Shown piece by piece: positions 48,201 to 61,209 of a DNA stretch of 64,000 bases (its first letter is position 1; each line of letters starts with the position of its first letter). Below the pieces are notes generated by a model. It was not told the origin of the DNA. It worked only from the letters and a program-made list of their open reading frames with translations, and made no database searches. This DNA is from Nymphaea colorata (taxonomy: Eukaryota > Streptophyta > Magnoliopsida > Nymphaeales > Nymphaeaceae). A program made the position numbers and the translations under genes. The stretch is taken from positions 24,847,315-24,911,314 of the forward strand of contig NC_045141.1 in NCBI RefSeq assembly GCF_008831285.2. The letters run 5' to 3'.

Positions 48201-50477
48201 GAAAATCTAATAGATCACCCATCCCCTTATATCTGGCTGGCTTGCTGGTGGGAGCCTCTCTGATTGGCTCAGCTGCAGCGTTTATGAAAGCTGGCCCTTC
48301 TGCATTGATGTCTGCAGTAGCAAAGTCAGGATTTACTGCAGCATTCACATTGATATTTGTTTCAGAGATTGGTGATAAAGTGAGTTGTCTTGTACATGTT
48401 GTTCAATGTTGTTCTTGTTTAGTGCTTTTCTTCTACAGTAGGCTTTGTCCTCAATACATTTCATAGTCTTTAATCTGTTTGTTCATTCTTTTGTAAATTG
48501 TATTTCAGTTTCTCTGAGTTTGTGTACATGATGGATCCAGAATAATTTTGTCATTTGCTTAGTTGATGGTTTCATTGTTTACCTTCCTTTCAACTCCTCA
48601 CATTGTTGTGTCAAATTCTGTAGAAGAATATGTTGACAGTGATAGGTGTATTGACGTGGCGATTAGAGTCCCTTGCTCTAATTCCCATGGAAGATCAAAG
48701 AATACTAAAAAGCAAAGTGACTGAAGAAAAGAAGGAAAGGAATGTAAAGCAGCAAAGTAATTATGTCTAAACTTTCGTTAAAGTTTCAACGAATGTAAAC
48801 AAAAAAAAGAAAAAACATGCCCTTTAAATAGGGCTCTATGCAGATTGGATCCATGGATCCAAGAAATAAAATAAATGGATAAGTGAGGATCCAAACTTAA
48901 TAATTTAATGAAACAAATAAAAGTGGGTCCCTTCTAAGATCCAGACTAAATAGATTAGGCCTACATCACGCATTAAGTTTCTGAAGTTTACTGCCCTGGC
49001 CAGAAGCTCATATATTGTGTCGAATACTAGATGACATGCATTTACTTGCTCCTCCATAGAGTTGACACCAACCTGTTTAACTTTTCTATGTAGCTATAGC
49101 TAGAGCCTAGATATAGTTAAATTTTTATAAATAATCTATTATTGCAAAATTCCAAGTTAAACATGAAATGTACATTTAACAGCTAATGATGAAGAATGAA
49201 CTGTTGCTTCTATAGGTTCATATGATTGTAATATTGGGCCTTCTTTATCAGATTTTGTTCCTTTTTACCAAGAACATTACCATCATGCTGGTAGTTGCAG
49301 TTGAAAACATTGGTTTGATGTTTTAGATTTGTATTTTTTTTATGGAAATTGAATCTAATACTTACAATTAAGCAGTAATTTTATTAATTTTTCCTGAAAC
49401 TGTAATCAAATTAAGAAAGCGAAGTGTAGGAAACCCCTAAGAAGCCCACAGCTACAAGTTAGGAGCATAGGATGAGGATGCGCCCAAATGCATAGTTACG
49501 GCAAGATTAATTGATTTGTAGGATGATTCTTTTGAATCCTTGACTAATTTTTTATTGAAGACATAATGTATCCAAGTTTAGACATTACAAACATGATGTA
49601 CTATTTGATTTATGTAAACGCTCCTACTACGTTGATGCAATCTCAGTTCTTTCATGTGTGAGATGTTTTTTCTTTTTCATCACCATTTCCATATTTTGCT
49701 TGCCAGAAGGAGCAGATTGCAGCTTAGGCATCATGTGTTTCCTTTTGTATTTGATGGGTCTGAAGTGATGGTCTAATCCCTTTTTTGATTTTGGGGGGCC
49801 ATACATGACTGATCATCTGTAGCAGGCCTGAATCCTTATTGCTTGCTTTCATGACCTGTTGTCTATAAGCTCTTCAGTACATGGAGGACCAAAAATGACC
49901 TTAACAGCTAATACTTCACGACGCTACTAACAATCATCGTACTTTTTTTGGGGGTACTTTCTCTCTGAACATCATTGTAGGCATGAAAAAAGTGAGAGAA
50001 ATGACTGGGAAAGCAATTTTACTATACCATTGCAGACATGGCATGGTACTATTGTTATGAATTGTTCTCTCAGCATGGATGTTGGACTGGGTAATATTTC
50101 AGCAGTACCATAATGTAGCTATGTCCTGAACAATTAAGAACATGATCAGAGACTTCATGCATGGCTATTATTAACAACTTTCAATTGTTATGTTCCATAA
50201 AAGAACCACCATATGGAATGGCACCAGGAATGCAAATTGGGCTTTATTAGTTCTATGATCAACAACAGGCATTACTACATGCACCTTGGTCTATGTCATT
50301 AAAAGCGTTAGGTGCACATTTCCTGAGTGGAGCCTAGAGCTTCTTCATAAATCCAACAATTACATGCTGGACATAATCACAGCATGCATAGTGTTCTTGG
50401 ACACGTGTTCGAGGAATAATATGCATTCAAGAATTCAGTGTTCTTCTTATCAAACACCATGTAAATGTTATTATAAT

Positions 50478-50512
<35 letters not shown>

Positions 50513-53500
50513 CATGCATATATTCACATACATGAACACATATACTGTTGCATACAGTTACATAAAGAGGTTTAAAATAGAATATAATTTAATTAAATAC
50601 AAGGGGATGTAAATCCTCAGTATAATTATAGTTCATATTAACAATGCTTGTTAAAAATTATATTTTATTATATTTCAAATAAACAAAAAAAAGTATTAAG
50701 AAGATAATGCATATACATGAAAGTTGAAAACTTAAAATGACATAATATATTCAATGCATTATAGTATATGAATTATATAGGTACCCATGTGCATACGCAC
50801 ATATACTTTTAAATATTTAATACAAAATTACATGCAATAACAAACAAGTGAAAGCTGCACAAAAACAGAAGAGAAAAGAATCAAATCTGCCTCAAAAGAA
50901 GAGGAAACAAAGAATTAGAAAAAAGCTTGAAGCTTGCAACAAGAGAAGGCAAGGCTATTGAGTGCTTAGGCGAACCTAGGCATTTTCAAGTGGTGGGTTG
51001 GTTTAGGTGAGCAGGCAGTAGGCATAAGCCCATGTAGGCAAGCTTTTTACAACGTAGACCTTGGTTACTGCAGGCAGCAAATAAATAATGTTTTCTGCAT
51101 AAAGCATCATTTGGTAGTTGGCTGAAGGGGCCTAGTTATATTTGCCTTTTACTCGGTAGTGAACTCTGCAATTAAAGTGTAGAGCTTATGGCATAGGTAA
51201 CTTTTTCTTTTTGTTTTTGCAGACATTTTTCATTGCAGCTCTTCTGGCGATGCAATACAGGAAAGGGCTGGTGTGTGGCTTCTCTTCTTTGAGCCTTTCA
51301 ATATCTTCTTACTACAAATTAGCCTTTTTTTCCTGTCCTTGTCAAGTTCCTTCTTTGGCTATCATTTCAAACCTTGAAGTTTCATTGTCTTCCATTGGTG
51401 AAGCATGCGTTACATTTGGCAATTGCTTGACTACAAAATTTAATTTCACTTCTTTTCCTTCTTCTTGGGAAAAAAGGATTCCATTTTACTGTGCTTTAAG
51501 GCTAAGAACAAAGGTCATTTTGAGGTTGTTCTGAATCATCCCTAAAATTTTGCTTCTCCAAGTACCCTTTGGGTCCATGATTTCTGACCTTCTGAAGTTT
51601 CCTTGTGATAGTGCTAGAGAAAAGTGCCCTCCTTGCTGTAAACCTGTTGCTATGATCTTTTACCTCATAGAGACTGAAAAAATTATGCTGCTTGTTATTT
51701 CACAGGTCAGTTTATTCAGTTTGGGATATGATACAATAAATTATATAGAAGAACACGTCTAAATTACATTTTGGTTTTTCTTTAATGATTATCATGACAT
51801 AAACTTGATATGGTTAGTGGAAGTTCATGGTACCAAAAGCTGAAACATGTTTTTTGTGAGACAATCTACTGATCTAGCAAATTAATGCTTTTGGGCCTTC
51901 AGTTAACTATGGAAAAGTGCAAACCTAAAATCAAATGGATTTGTTATATTCAGTGTTGAAACATGATTGATGACATGGGGCTATCATTCTTATTCTTTTT
52001 TAGTGCATCTTTGCTTCAATGTGCAGGTCCTATTAGGATCAATGCTTGCACTCTCACTTATGACAGTACTTTCTGTGGTGATTGGTCTAATTTTTCATTC
52101 AGTACCAGCCCAGTTTCAGACAAGTAAGCTCTACTAGTACTGGTACTATATGATTTCATTTTGTTCTATTTATAAATGGTCATGGCCTTTCACTCATGCA
52201 AGTACTTTTGAGAATCTGAGATCCTCATTAAGTTTGAATTATAAGTGACTTTTTGTCTAAAAGTGCATATGTTGCATAATGCGGCTGAGAAATATTAGTA
52301 GTGATTCTCCTTTCTGTTTCTTACAGCTCTGCCAATAGGTGAATTTGCTGCAATAGCTCTTCTGTTGTTTTTTGGTGTCACATCCATTAAAAATGCGTGG
52401 GAGCTTCCATCTGATGTTGTAAAGAGGACGGGCAATGATTCCCCTGAACTGGGAGAGTTTGTTGAAGCAGAGGAGCTAGTGAAAGAAAAGGTTAGCCTTT
52501 TGATATGTATCCATTTCCCTGTGTATTCATGAATTCATAGATTTGAAAATGAATATGTTTATATATTTATTTATTTAAAGTTTTTATGACTTTGTACTTT
52601 TTCATATGAAGTTTCTGCTGATTTGAAATCCTTTAGCTCAAGGTTGCGTTCTTGTCTTTCAAGGCCTTAATGCACATCATGTGGATCTCAATTAACCTTG
52701 CACGCCACTTTATAGTTTATACTGAACTACTTCAACCTGGACCTTGCTCTTCCTCTACATGGGCAAGATGATGATCCTGAGGACTGTCGTCTGCAAAATA
52801 GTGATAGCAGGTTTAGTTGCCTGCTGAAGTCAGAGTATATAAGTATGAAAGATTTCTGGGCATGCTAATAACATTGTAAGTACGAGTATGGCATTTCTTA
52901 GAGTTGGCAGCATTGAATATTTATCAGTCAGTAGAATACCTTTTCCTTCCTTGCCACACCAAGGTCCAGCAAGCAACTCATTCTTTACCCTTACAATCTT
53001 CTGGAGAAAATTGGCCTTTTTATCAGTTTAACCTAATGTCATGAAATGATTCAATACATACTTCATATCTATGCAGTTTGTTTTCTTTCTTTCCTCCCTC
53101 TCTCATGCGTGAGAGAAACAAGGTCAAACACAAAATTTGTGCAGTTATTTATCTTTTTTCCTATTAGGTACATTCAATCATCTTTATTTTTGCCTGGAAA
53201 TTTATTTCTCAACTATTTGTCCTTGGGTCCCACATCAGACCCTTATGGCTGTAATGGAACCAGGTATATGGTATAGAAAAGCTAGAAGATCTGATTTTTC
53301 TGCATCTATCTTAAATGCTTTCTTTATGCTCAATCTTCTCCATGTATCTCTTTTACCTGCTCTTCACCATCAACAGCATACCTTTTATTTGTTTACCTAT
53401 TTATTTCATTTTCTGGCCTTGTCTGTCAGAAATCCTTTATTAGTTGAAGAGGGTAATTGATTAAGGTGTTACCTTGCATTCACTTACTAGAGACTTAACG

Positions 53501-54174
53501 CTCTTTGTGCTTCCTGTTTTGGGAAACCAGGTATCAGCTAATTACTTCCTCGTGGAAGGCTTACTAGTTTTTGATTTTTCAGGTGGCAAAGAGGTTGACA
53601 AATCCATTTGAGATTGTGTGGAAGTCCTTCAGCCTCGTTTTTTTTGCGGTAAGTGCTCACCTTGACAAAATTGAGCTCAAATAACAGGTTTCATTTGAGC
53701 ATATTGCTTTGACCGGATTTGATCCTTCAAAATCTAACGTGGTGCAAAAACACTGAACAGGAGTGGGGTGACAGGTCAATGCTGGCCACCATAGCACTGG
53801 GTGCAGCACAGGTTTGCTTTCTTGATCATTTTATTTGGCCTTGCACCTGGAAGCATGTTCTCACTATAGCCTGTAACTATGCAGTCCCCCTGGGGTGTGG
53901 CTAGTGGAGCCATTGCTGGACATCTAGTTGCAACATCACTGGCAGTTGTTGGAGGAGCATTTCTTGCCAATTATATTTCAGAGAAGCTGGTAAGGAAAAC
54001 AATTTCTATGTTTTTATCTCATTGTCCTGTCTATTTTAAAGAAATTTCTTGAAGACAGTTGCAATTATGTGACATTAATGTTCTTTTCCTCTATAACTTG
54101 GTGATCAGGTTGGCTATTTGGGCGGAGGATTGTTCCTCGGTTTTGCTGTAGCAACACTCATGGGAGTCTTCTGA
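45229..54174 (+). CDS. PAM71: PAM71-type chloroplast Mn transporter (UPF0016/GDT1 family, 10 exons)
   Basis: Exons: 45229-45373, 46506-46668, 48199-48379, 51223-51270, 52027-52123, 52327-52490, 53583-53648, 53761-53811, 53885-53989, 54109-54174. All are GT-AG with consistent phases, giving 361 aa, close to the ~370 aa of Arabidopsis PAM71. An N-terminal Ser/Arg/Pro-rich transit peptide (MQGCTWHLSVSAPSS) is followed by seven or so membrane spans arranged as two halves. Each half carries the family signature E-x-G-D-(K/R)-(S/T): EIGDKT across exons 3-4 and EWGDRS in exon 8. The acidic loop between the halves (NDSPELGEFVEAEELVKEK) is typical of plant members. PAM71 loads manganese into the thylakoid lumen for the photosystem II oxygen-evolving complex; the paralogue in the envelope (CMT1) is similar, so the assignment to PAM71 over CMT1 is probable, not certain. 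Confidence 0.9.
50481..50510. repeat. (CA)15 microsatellite in a PAM71 intron
   Basis: Fifteen CA units, uninterrupted, in the long intron 48380-51222. The rest of that intron is AT-rich, with transposon-like fragments near 48760-48960 and 50930-51060 for which I found no ends. Confidence 0.9.
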
Positions 54175-55860
54175 GTTTATTGGATCAATTCCAGTCATCG
54201 AGGTTTTGGAGATTTAACTTTCCTTAGTAGAGCGCACAATGATGTCCACTGGTAGATGTGCATCAGAATGTCCATCCAGTGCAAAATGTTGTTCACTACT
54301 TGTAGCTCACACATCAACTAGGTTTTCGAGAGCATGATTCAAAGATCTCAATTCCCAGTTTCTGATTTTTAAAGGCAGCAGTTTTGGCTCTTCTTTTCCG
54401 TATAAAATGTAATCTGTATATTCACGAGAACAATTGCTGCTCTGTTAAGTAGAAATTTGCTTGTTTAATATTCAGGCATGTAGTGATGTAGGTGCTATGT
54501 TATCCGAATGCTGATGAATTGTGGTCGAGAGTGTGACCCTTCTCCGTCTCTACCTCGCTCTTTCCGTTGAGTTCCCTCTTCTCTTAAAGCCAAAAGATTA
54601 GATTGCTCGCGTGGAGTTGTTTCAATTTGTGATATTAAGGCGGAAGTTTAAGTTTTAGTCCTAAATCTGATTTTCCAAAGTGCCCATAAATGAAACCATG
54701 ACTACACCTGAACTTTTGACGTCAACAACAGTGGAATCATGACTACACTTGATCTTTCGATGGCTATATTCCTCCCTCCCTTGTCCTTTTTGGCCGGAGC
54801 GTACCGATATAGTACTGGGTTTCACGGTTCTCTCCCCACTTTACAGCACCCGAGATCATATCGGTCGGTTCTTGGCACCCTTACCACCATGTCTTAGCTG
54901 TGTTAAGTAGAGTGCAGCATTTTTTTTTCATTTACTCGCCTCTGGTATCTAATATGCAGCTGGTTTGCGATTCTCCATTGCAGGTTTCAAATATTTGATA
55001 TTGTGAGACAAATTGACCAGTTGGCAGCTTTTTCGCTCTCCTATTCTGATCTCAAACGTCATGAAATTTGTGGTCCGCTTAAGTTTATACTTTTTAAGTC
55101 CAATTCGCAAAGAGGGAGGTGAAGAAACATTTCGTGGATATTCTTTTCAAACAAAGCAAATTTGTTTTCATTCTTGCAATTTTCTAAAATTAAGTTGCGC
55201 TTGATTTAGTATAACTATTCATAAGCTAAAACACTCTCTCTCTGCGAACACGATAGGGACCTTCCTGTGCAATGGTAACCTCCTCTATTTTCACCACAGT
55301 CAAACCATTTTTATTATCACCCACATACTTTTTCCCTATTCTTCCTCACTGTACACATGAATATTTTTTTTAGGAGACTGAAGTGAGATCTGATGCTTTA
55401 CAAAGATGATATCATGAGAAAACGAGAAACCATGCTTGGTTGAACGGATAAGCAACTGTGGTTTCAACTTTCTTGGTTTAGCTTGCTCACTTTCTTCTTT
55501 TCCCGTGAACGACGTAAGAAAAAGTAAACGTAAGATAATGCTGTCTTTGGATTAATTATAACTCAGTGATGTATTTTCGTTCGTATTTTGCGCATGCACT
55601 TGCTTTTACACTTTTTCGTGCGAAATACACTTTAACGCGAACCTTTCTTTATCCCAAATTGTAGCGCAGAAACTAAACAAAAGTAAAAAGAGGTGTCATT
55701 TTCAAGAACTAAACAGGGAGTGGTGGGTGAATAAAGAGGTAATTCAATGCTCGTTAGGTTGAATTTCAAATTTCAAGTGAGTTTTAAGGCAGTGACCTTG
55801 AATTTGGTTTAGATATCGCCTGCGTTGCCCTTACTCTTTTTTCGTGCTTTCCTTTTTGTC
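54175..55860. other. Intergenic region, 3' of PAM71
   Basis: The 3' UTR of PAM71 is expected in the first ~300 bases. A TGACGTCA palindrome stands at about 54716-54723 (a TGA/bZIP-type site). Otherwise I see nothing beyond AT-rich sequence. The right part probably serves as promoter for the NF-YC gene. Confidence 0.5.
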
Positions 55861-55989
55861 CCTTTTCCCGGTTGAATCGAGCAACATCGAGGAGGTGGTT
55901 GGATGGTGACGGTGGCGCCTCCTGGCCAAAGACCTCATGGCTGTTCCATTTGTTCGCTGATTCTTCACTGAGTTGGGACCACTCTCTCT

Positions 55990-55996
55990 CTCCCTC

Positions 55997-56027
<31 letters not shown>

Positions 56028-59000
56028 CTGCAGATACAAACAACAGGAGTTCGTCTACCAAGATCGTTGGCTTCACGCGTCGAAACCTCAGCCGCTGCCC
56101 CTCCTCTCCAACATTATCCATCCATCCAATTGGAAGATTTTCGCTTGTCACTGATTCCCCTCCCGCTCTACATATACTCATCCATTCCCTCCCCTTGAAG
56201 GTGGGCATATTCTCCCTCCCTCCCCCCCTCTGTCTCTATTTCTGTGTCTATACCCAAGTACTAAAACGTTGGTTTGGTCCTCGTTTGTTACTTGGGTCCT
56301 TTGGACTTTTACTGATCTAGGGTTGCTGTTTCTCTGGTTACGTTAAGGATCATGATTCTTAGAATGATATGCGTGAGAATGGTTTAGGCTTTGTGAAGAG
56401 TAGTTCCATGGTTCATATTTTCGTCCGTCTTCAGATTGGTGCTGGCTGCTTTGACTTATATTAATCTGGCGTTACTTTTTTTGTTTGTGGTGGATTTTCC
56501 TTTTATCCCCGTTGCCCTGTGGGGCCTTATACAGAGACTGAACTGGGTTTGGTCTTTCTAGGGTTTGTGTGTTGTTTATACGGAGATTTTTGATTTGCAG
56601 AGTTTTTATCATCTTATTTTTATTCTTCTTCGAGGAGTTCCCCCGGCAAATTCACATGCCATCTCCTTGTCAGCGTTTCTTGGTGGGTTTCTACAAATTT
56701 TGGAGTTGTGATTCGTTCCTTTGTGTCGGGGAGACGATACATTTGGTAAACCTTATGGCGGTAGGCATTATGCATCATCTGGCTGGATGTTGGAAATCTG
56801 ATAATGGTGTTGGTTACTTGTGGATCTTCCTGCTTGGAACAATTTGAATCGGGAAGCTCATTTGGAGGGCCTTTGTGGTTTGAGTTGTATATCATTATAA
56901 GAATTTAGGGGAGACATCTCACAGTGGTAGTAGAACGCATAAAAATATTTTTCCCCTTGTAAGTTGGGCACGGTTCATGCATTTGTCCGTCTTGAGTTTT
57001 CCTCGATATTTTTGATGAACTTTCTGTTTCTATAGAAGCGGTCAGTTACATGTCAACTTTGCATGGGAGCAGTATTTGTGTTGTTGTAAAAAATATAGGT
57101 GATCCTCAGTATCTCGTGGTGTATCACAGTCCACGAGTAGGAACAGGTTTGCGTAGTTTGAGGCCAAGGTGAGAAGAATCATCTTACTTGTAGATGGTTG
57201 GAGAAAGATGGGCTTGACCTCTGGCTAGTGAAATGAACTGGTATATGGTATCACTGATGTACATGGAGAGGTGATACTAAGTAGTCTAAGTCGTGGAAAC
57301 CTATTTCTATAGTTGGAAGTCCTTGTTTTGCTGTATTTGTTCTCAGAGCATTGAAGGAACTGGAGGACAAAGCTGTTCTTCCCCTTGTTAAATCAACTGA
57401 TCACAATGTATATTGATAAGTGATCACGTTGTGTATAAGGGCAAAAGGAGTGTTGAAGGAGCTGGGTGAAGAAGCTCTTCTTCCTCTTGTTGAATCAACT
57501 CTTTGGGTTATATATTGCTAATTGTTCACACGAAAATGTTGTAGGAAGAATGTTGAAGAATCTGGGGGAAGAAACACTTCTTCCCCTTGTTGTATCAACT
57601 CTTCACAATGCATAATTGCTAAGTGATCACTTGAATAAATTATATATAAGGGCGTGGGGGATGGAGGTCATATCATTTATAGCAGCTGCAGGTTGTCCAG
57701 TTTCAGACAGGTTTTTGCCGGAACAGAAAAATGATCTAAAATGGAAAAATAAGAGCATATCCCCCCTTAAAATCATTGATATCATTGATATATTTTTGTA
57801 GTAGTAATCAAAATGGTTTTACATATCTTTTCTTTCAAACAATTTAGGTAAAACCTTTATTTTTTTATTTGCCAAAAATGACCTAGATTTTGATTATTTC
57901 GATTGTCAGAAAAAAAATACATTTCTGATATTATTCCTAGACTTTGTAAAACATCATATGGTGCGACACTAGATACCTTGACAAGATATTGTGGCTGATA
58001 TTGGTGACCCTGGTAGTTGGTTCTTGGTACTAATCAAGCACTGTTTTGGATTACTATCATATGTGTCAATACTATAATTGAAATTTGAAACTAATGCATG
58101 CTATAAGACTATTATACACCATAGTCATAAAAAAACCTGTGTTTTTCGAAAAAGGCCTGATAAAAATGTTAAAAACAATGAAAATGAAAAAAAAAACCCA
58201 TCTTTTCTCCTTTTTTTAAACTCTAAAATGTATGTTTTCTTGTTTTTACCAATTTTTTAGTTTTTTTCATTAATTTTTACTTTAAACTTTAAAATTTAGA
58301 ACTTAAGTAAGTTAAATTATTTATTTTCATTTCCATCATTACTAAAACACCATTTTATCAAGTTATTTTCTATGTTTCTTGTAAGCTTTTCATTTGTATT
58401 ACTTTTTCATAATTTTTAGAATTTTTTCCTTTTCTTAAAAAAATACCAAATTTTTTCCGAGAACTTCCCAAGTTTTTCAGCTTTGCCAAAAATTAACCGA
58501 GAAAAACCTTGCTGTTGAAAGTATATGAACGAATTTGTGACAATGTTACAGTTATACACTAAGTTATTCTACTTTTTATTTTTTGGCGGAACACTAGTAT
58601 AATTTCTGACAATATAGTGCATAGTAGTACAAGAAGGAGGTCACATTAGTTTCACAAAATCATATTCTATAAAATTTTGAATGTTGTATCTAAATTGTAT
58701 ATATTAAAGGCCTTTCCAATTGCATGTGTGTATTATGATAAGAAAAATACTGAACTTATAAGTTCCTATTATGTCTTTCTTTACTTTTTCAGAAAATCAA
58801 AAAAATTTTAGTGTTTCCTAGAATGGAACAAACACTTTCCAGGGAACTCTCAAGAAAAATCATAGCCTTAAATTGTCAACAATGATACTAGTGCTAATGA
58901 AAGCAATCTGTTGCATGGACTACTCAAACCATGAAAGAGGAAAAGGAATGAATTTTAAAGATCTTGGGCTAACTCTATGGAGCATAGGCAATATGTTCAC

Positions 59001-61192
59001 CAAATGATCTTTGTAGTTCTAAATACATTCGACTCAAGATATGGGCGAATAGGCACACCAGTAAACATAATTTCTATACTGGTGAGTGGTGACACTTTTG
59101 TTACTTCCAAACGCCAAAGTAATAAAAAAATTTATTTGGCAACTGCATGTGGACTGCTGAATGATCTTTTCTGTTTAGTGTTCTTGTAAGTTCCAACTAG
59201 AATTTCAAGCTAGGACTTTGATATGGGGAAATAACCCCATAGATTTGCTTTCGAAACTGTTTTTACCTTCTTGCTGACTGATGAAAGTTCAATAGCCTGT
59301 TACATACTACCTTTGCGTTTTTACCACTTCTGTTATTTTAAAAAGAATGTTGCACTAATTTTGTTGACGAAAAACATATTGATTACAGCCCATTCTTGAA
59401 TAATAAATAAGCCATTGTTTGTTAGCATGGCTCATTCAACTCATGGAGAAAGTGAAAGAGCTTTTAAATTCCTTGAAACCTTTAAAGCTGTTCACTTTAT
59501 CCAATCATTCTGCATGTAACTTATTGATGGGATTTACAACTATCTTCTTGCTACTTGAGGATGTGAGACCAAAAGATTAAAAATCCAAGGATGTTGATGG
59601 CCCTTCCCTGCTGGCATGTGGGGACACCATTCCGGGTTCATATTCTATTAAACAACTGTGATTATGAATAAATAACACTGTTATTTTTTCATGATTGTTT
59701 GAAATATAAAAGTGTAGAAATATATAAATCAATGGGGTTTGCCAGTGTTCTAGGTAGGATGTATCTTTTGTGATTAATAGAACAATAAGAAACTCAAATA
59801 GAAAAAAGAAAAATGGCCTGCAAGAAGTAGTAGATGCCAAAAATGAGGCAAATATTTGGACCTTTTCTTTGAGTGGGAAAGAATGGTTTTGATGGCAGAA
59901 TAAAGTACATTATTCTTATTTCACATAATGTGATATGCTGTCAGCTCTAAGTAGTAACGATCTTAAAATGGATGATCCAACTGATTGCATTTGAGGCATG
60001 ACCAATTTTGCTTGCATTCGTTATCAGTTTCTGTTTAAAATATGCTGCGTATTCTTCACAAAAAGCACCATAGTTTGTTTTTCCTTTTTCTCCTTTTTAC
60101 AGGACAAGTAAAGTATTTCAATGATGATATGGCCTTCACATTCTCATGTACTGCTAGGGAGGCATGTATAAGAAGTTATGTACATCAAGATTTAGTAGAA
60201 GTCACGAGTTGTCTTTTGAGCTCCAAGCTTGTGGTCGTATGAAGGCTTGCGCCTCATTCTGCTATTGCAATTCCAGATAGCAAAATGCATGTCTTTTGTA
60301 ACACATACGGCATCATACTTGTCACTGGTGTGGGCACACAATTGTATCTAAAGTGATCTGGAGATAGATGCTACATCATCACGATGTACTACAAAAAAAG
60401 CGTCTTGCTTTCTATATGTTAATACTTGTCTTTTGATTACTGATTTTGGAGTTTGACATCCGTGTTTACTTTTAGTCAACTATTAAGCTATTACTACATG
60501 TTAGTGTTCTGGAAAAAGCGCCCATTTATGCGAGAAATCATCGGTTTGAAGTTCATTGAAACAATTAACAAAGAAAATGAGAATGGAGATGAAGATGATG
60601 ATGAAATCATTGTACTGGCAACATTGATCAAGGGATGTTGGTCCTGAATTTTGATTTTTCAGCTTAGTGATTGCATATTTGTTTAAGCTGGTATCTACAT
60701 TTTCAATTGAATGACAGTGTCATAGTGGATGTGTTGGCACCTGCCAACCTTTTCTACCTTGATGTGTGGCCAGGAAGGAAACAAAGTGCATTGGCAGTTA
60801 TGTTGTGCAGCACTTTCTGATAAATTAGTTGATTTGCTTAGACCATCAATATGTAGTCTTCAGCCCTAGCTATGTGGTTTTTAACTTCTAGATAATTACC
60901 TCTAGGTTGTAGCTTTTTTTTTTCCTGCTGGAGTTTCTCTAATCTCTTAAATGTATGGCTGATGGTTCATCATCTTGCTGATATAATTTTTTTGTCATTT
61001 TCCATAAGTCATGTATAGTGAGATCTAGTTTCAAGCTTTTGTGATTTTTTTACTGCAATGAATTTGGTCTCAATCAATGGATAATACGTTTTTAGCTTTC
61101 CTGGAACCAACCCGTTCCATGTCAGCTTTACTTCATGCGTCCATATTGTATCTTCCGAGTTTTTTTGGCTTATTAGCGTAACTTGACGACAG
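55990..61192 (+). other. Probable non-coding first exon and long 5'-UTR intron of the NF-YC gene
   Basis: A CT-rich leader-like stretch with (GT)n at 56000-56027 runs to CCTTGAAG|GTGGGC at about 56202, a plausible donor. An acceptor GACGACAG|GTGATAC ends at 61192, 17 bases before the NF-YC ATG. The 5 kb between contains no supported coding exon: it has a three-copy tandem repeat at 57351-57650, very AT-rich DNA at 57780-58700 and short frames without domains. NF-YC genes with introns in the leader are known, but the exact first exon is inferred and additional non-coding exons may exist. Confidence 0.4.
57351..57650 (+). repeat. Three-copy tandem repeat, ~101-bp period
   Basis: Units start at 57351, 57453 and 57553, each with TTGAAG.A.CTGG.GGA.GAAGC.CTTCTTCCCCTTGTT.AATCAACT followed by a variable AT-rich part with GTGATCAC. 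The first ~50 bases are much better conserved than the rest. Confidence 0.85.
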
Positions 61193-61209
61193 GTGATACT
61201 TTTGCTCTA

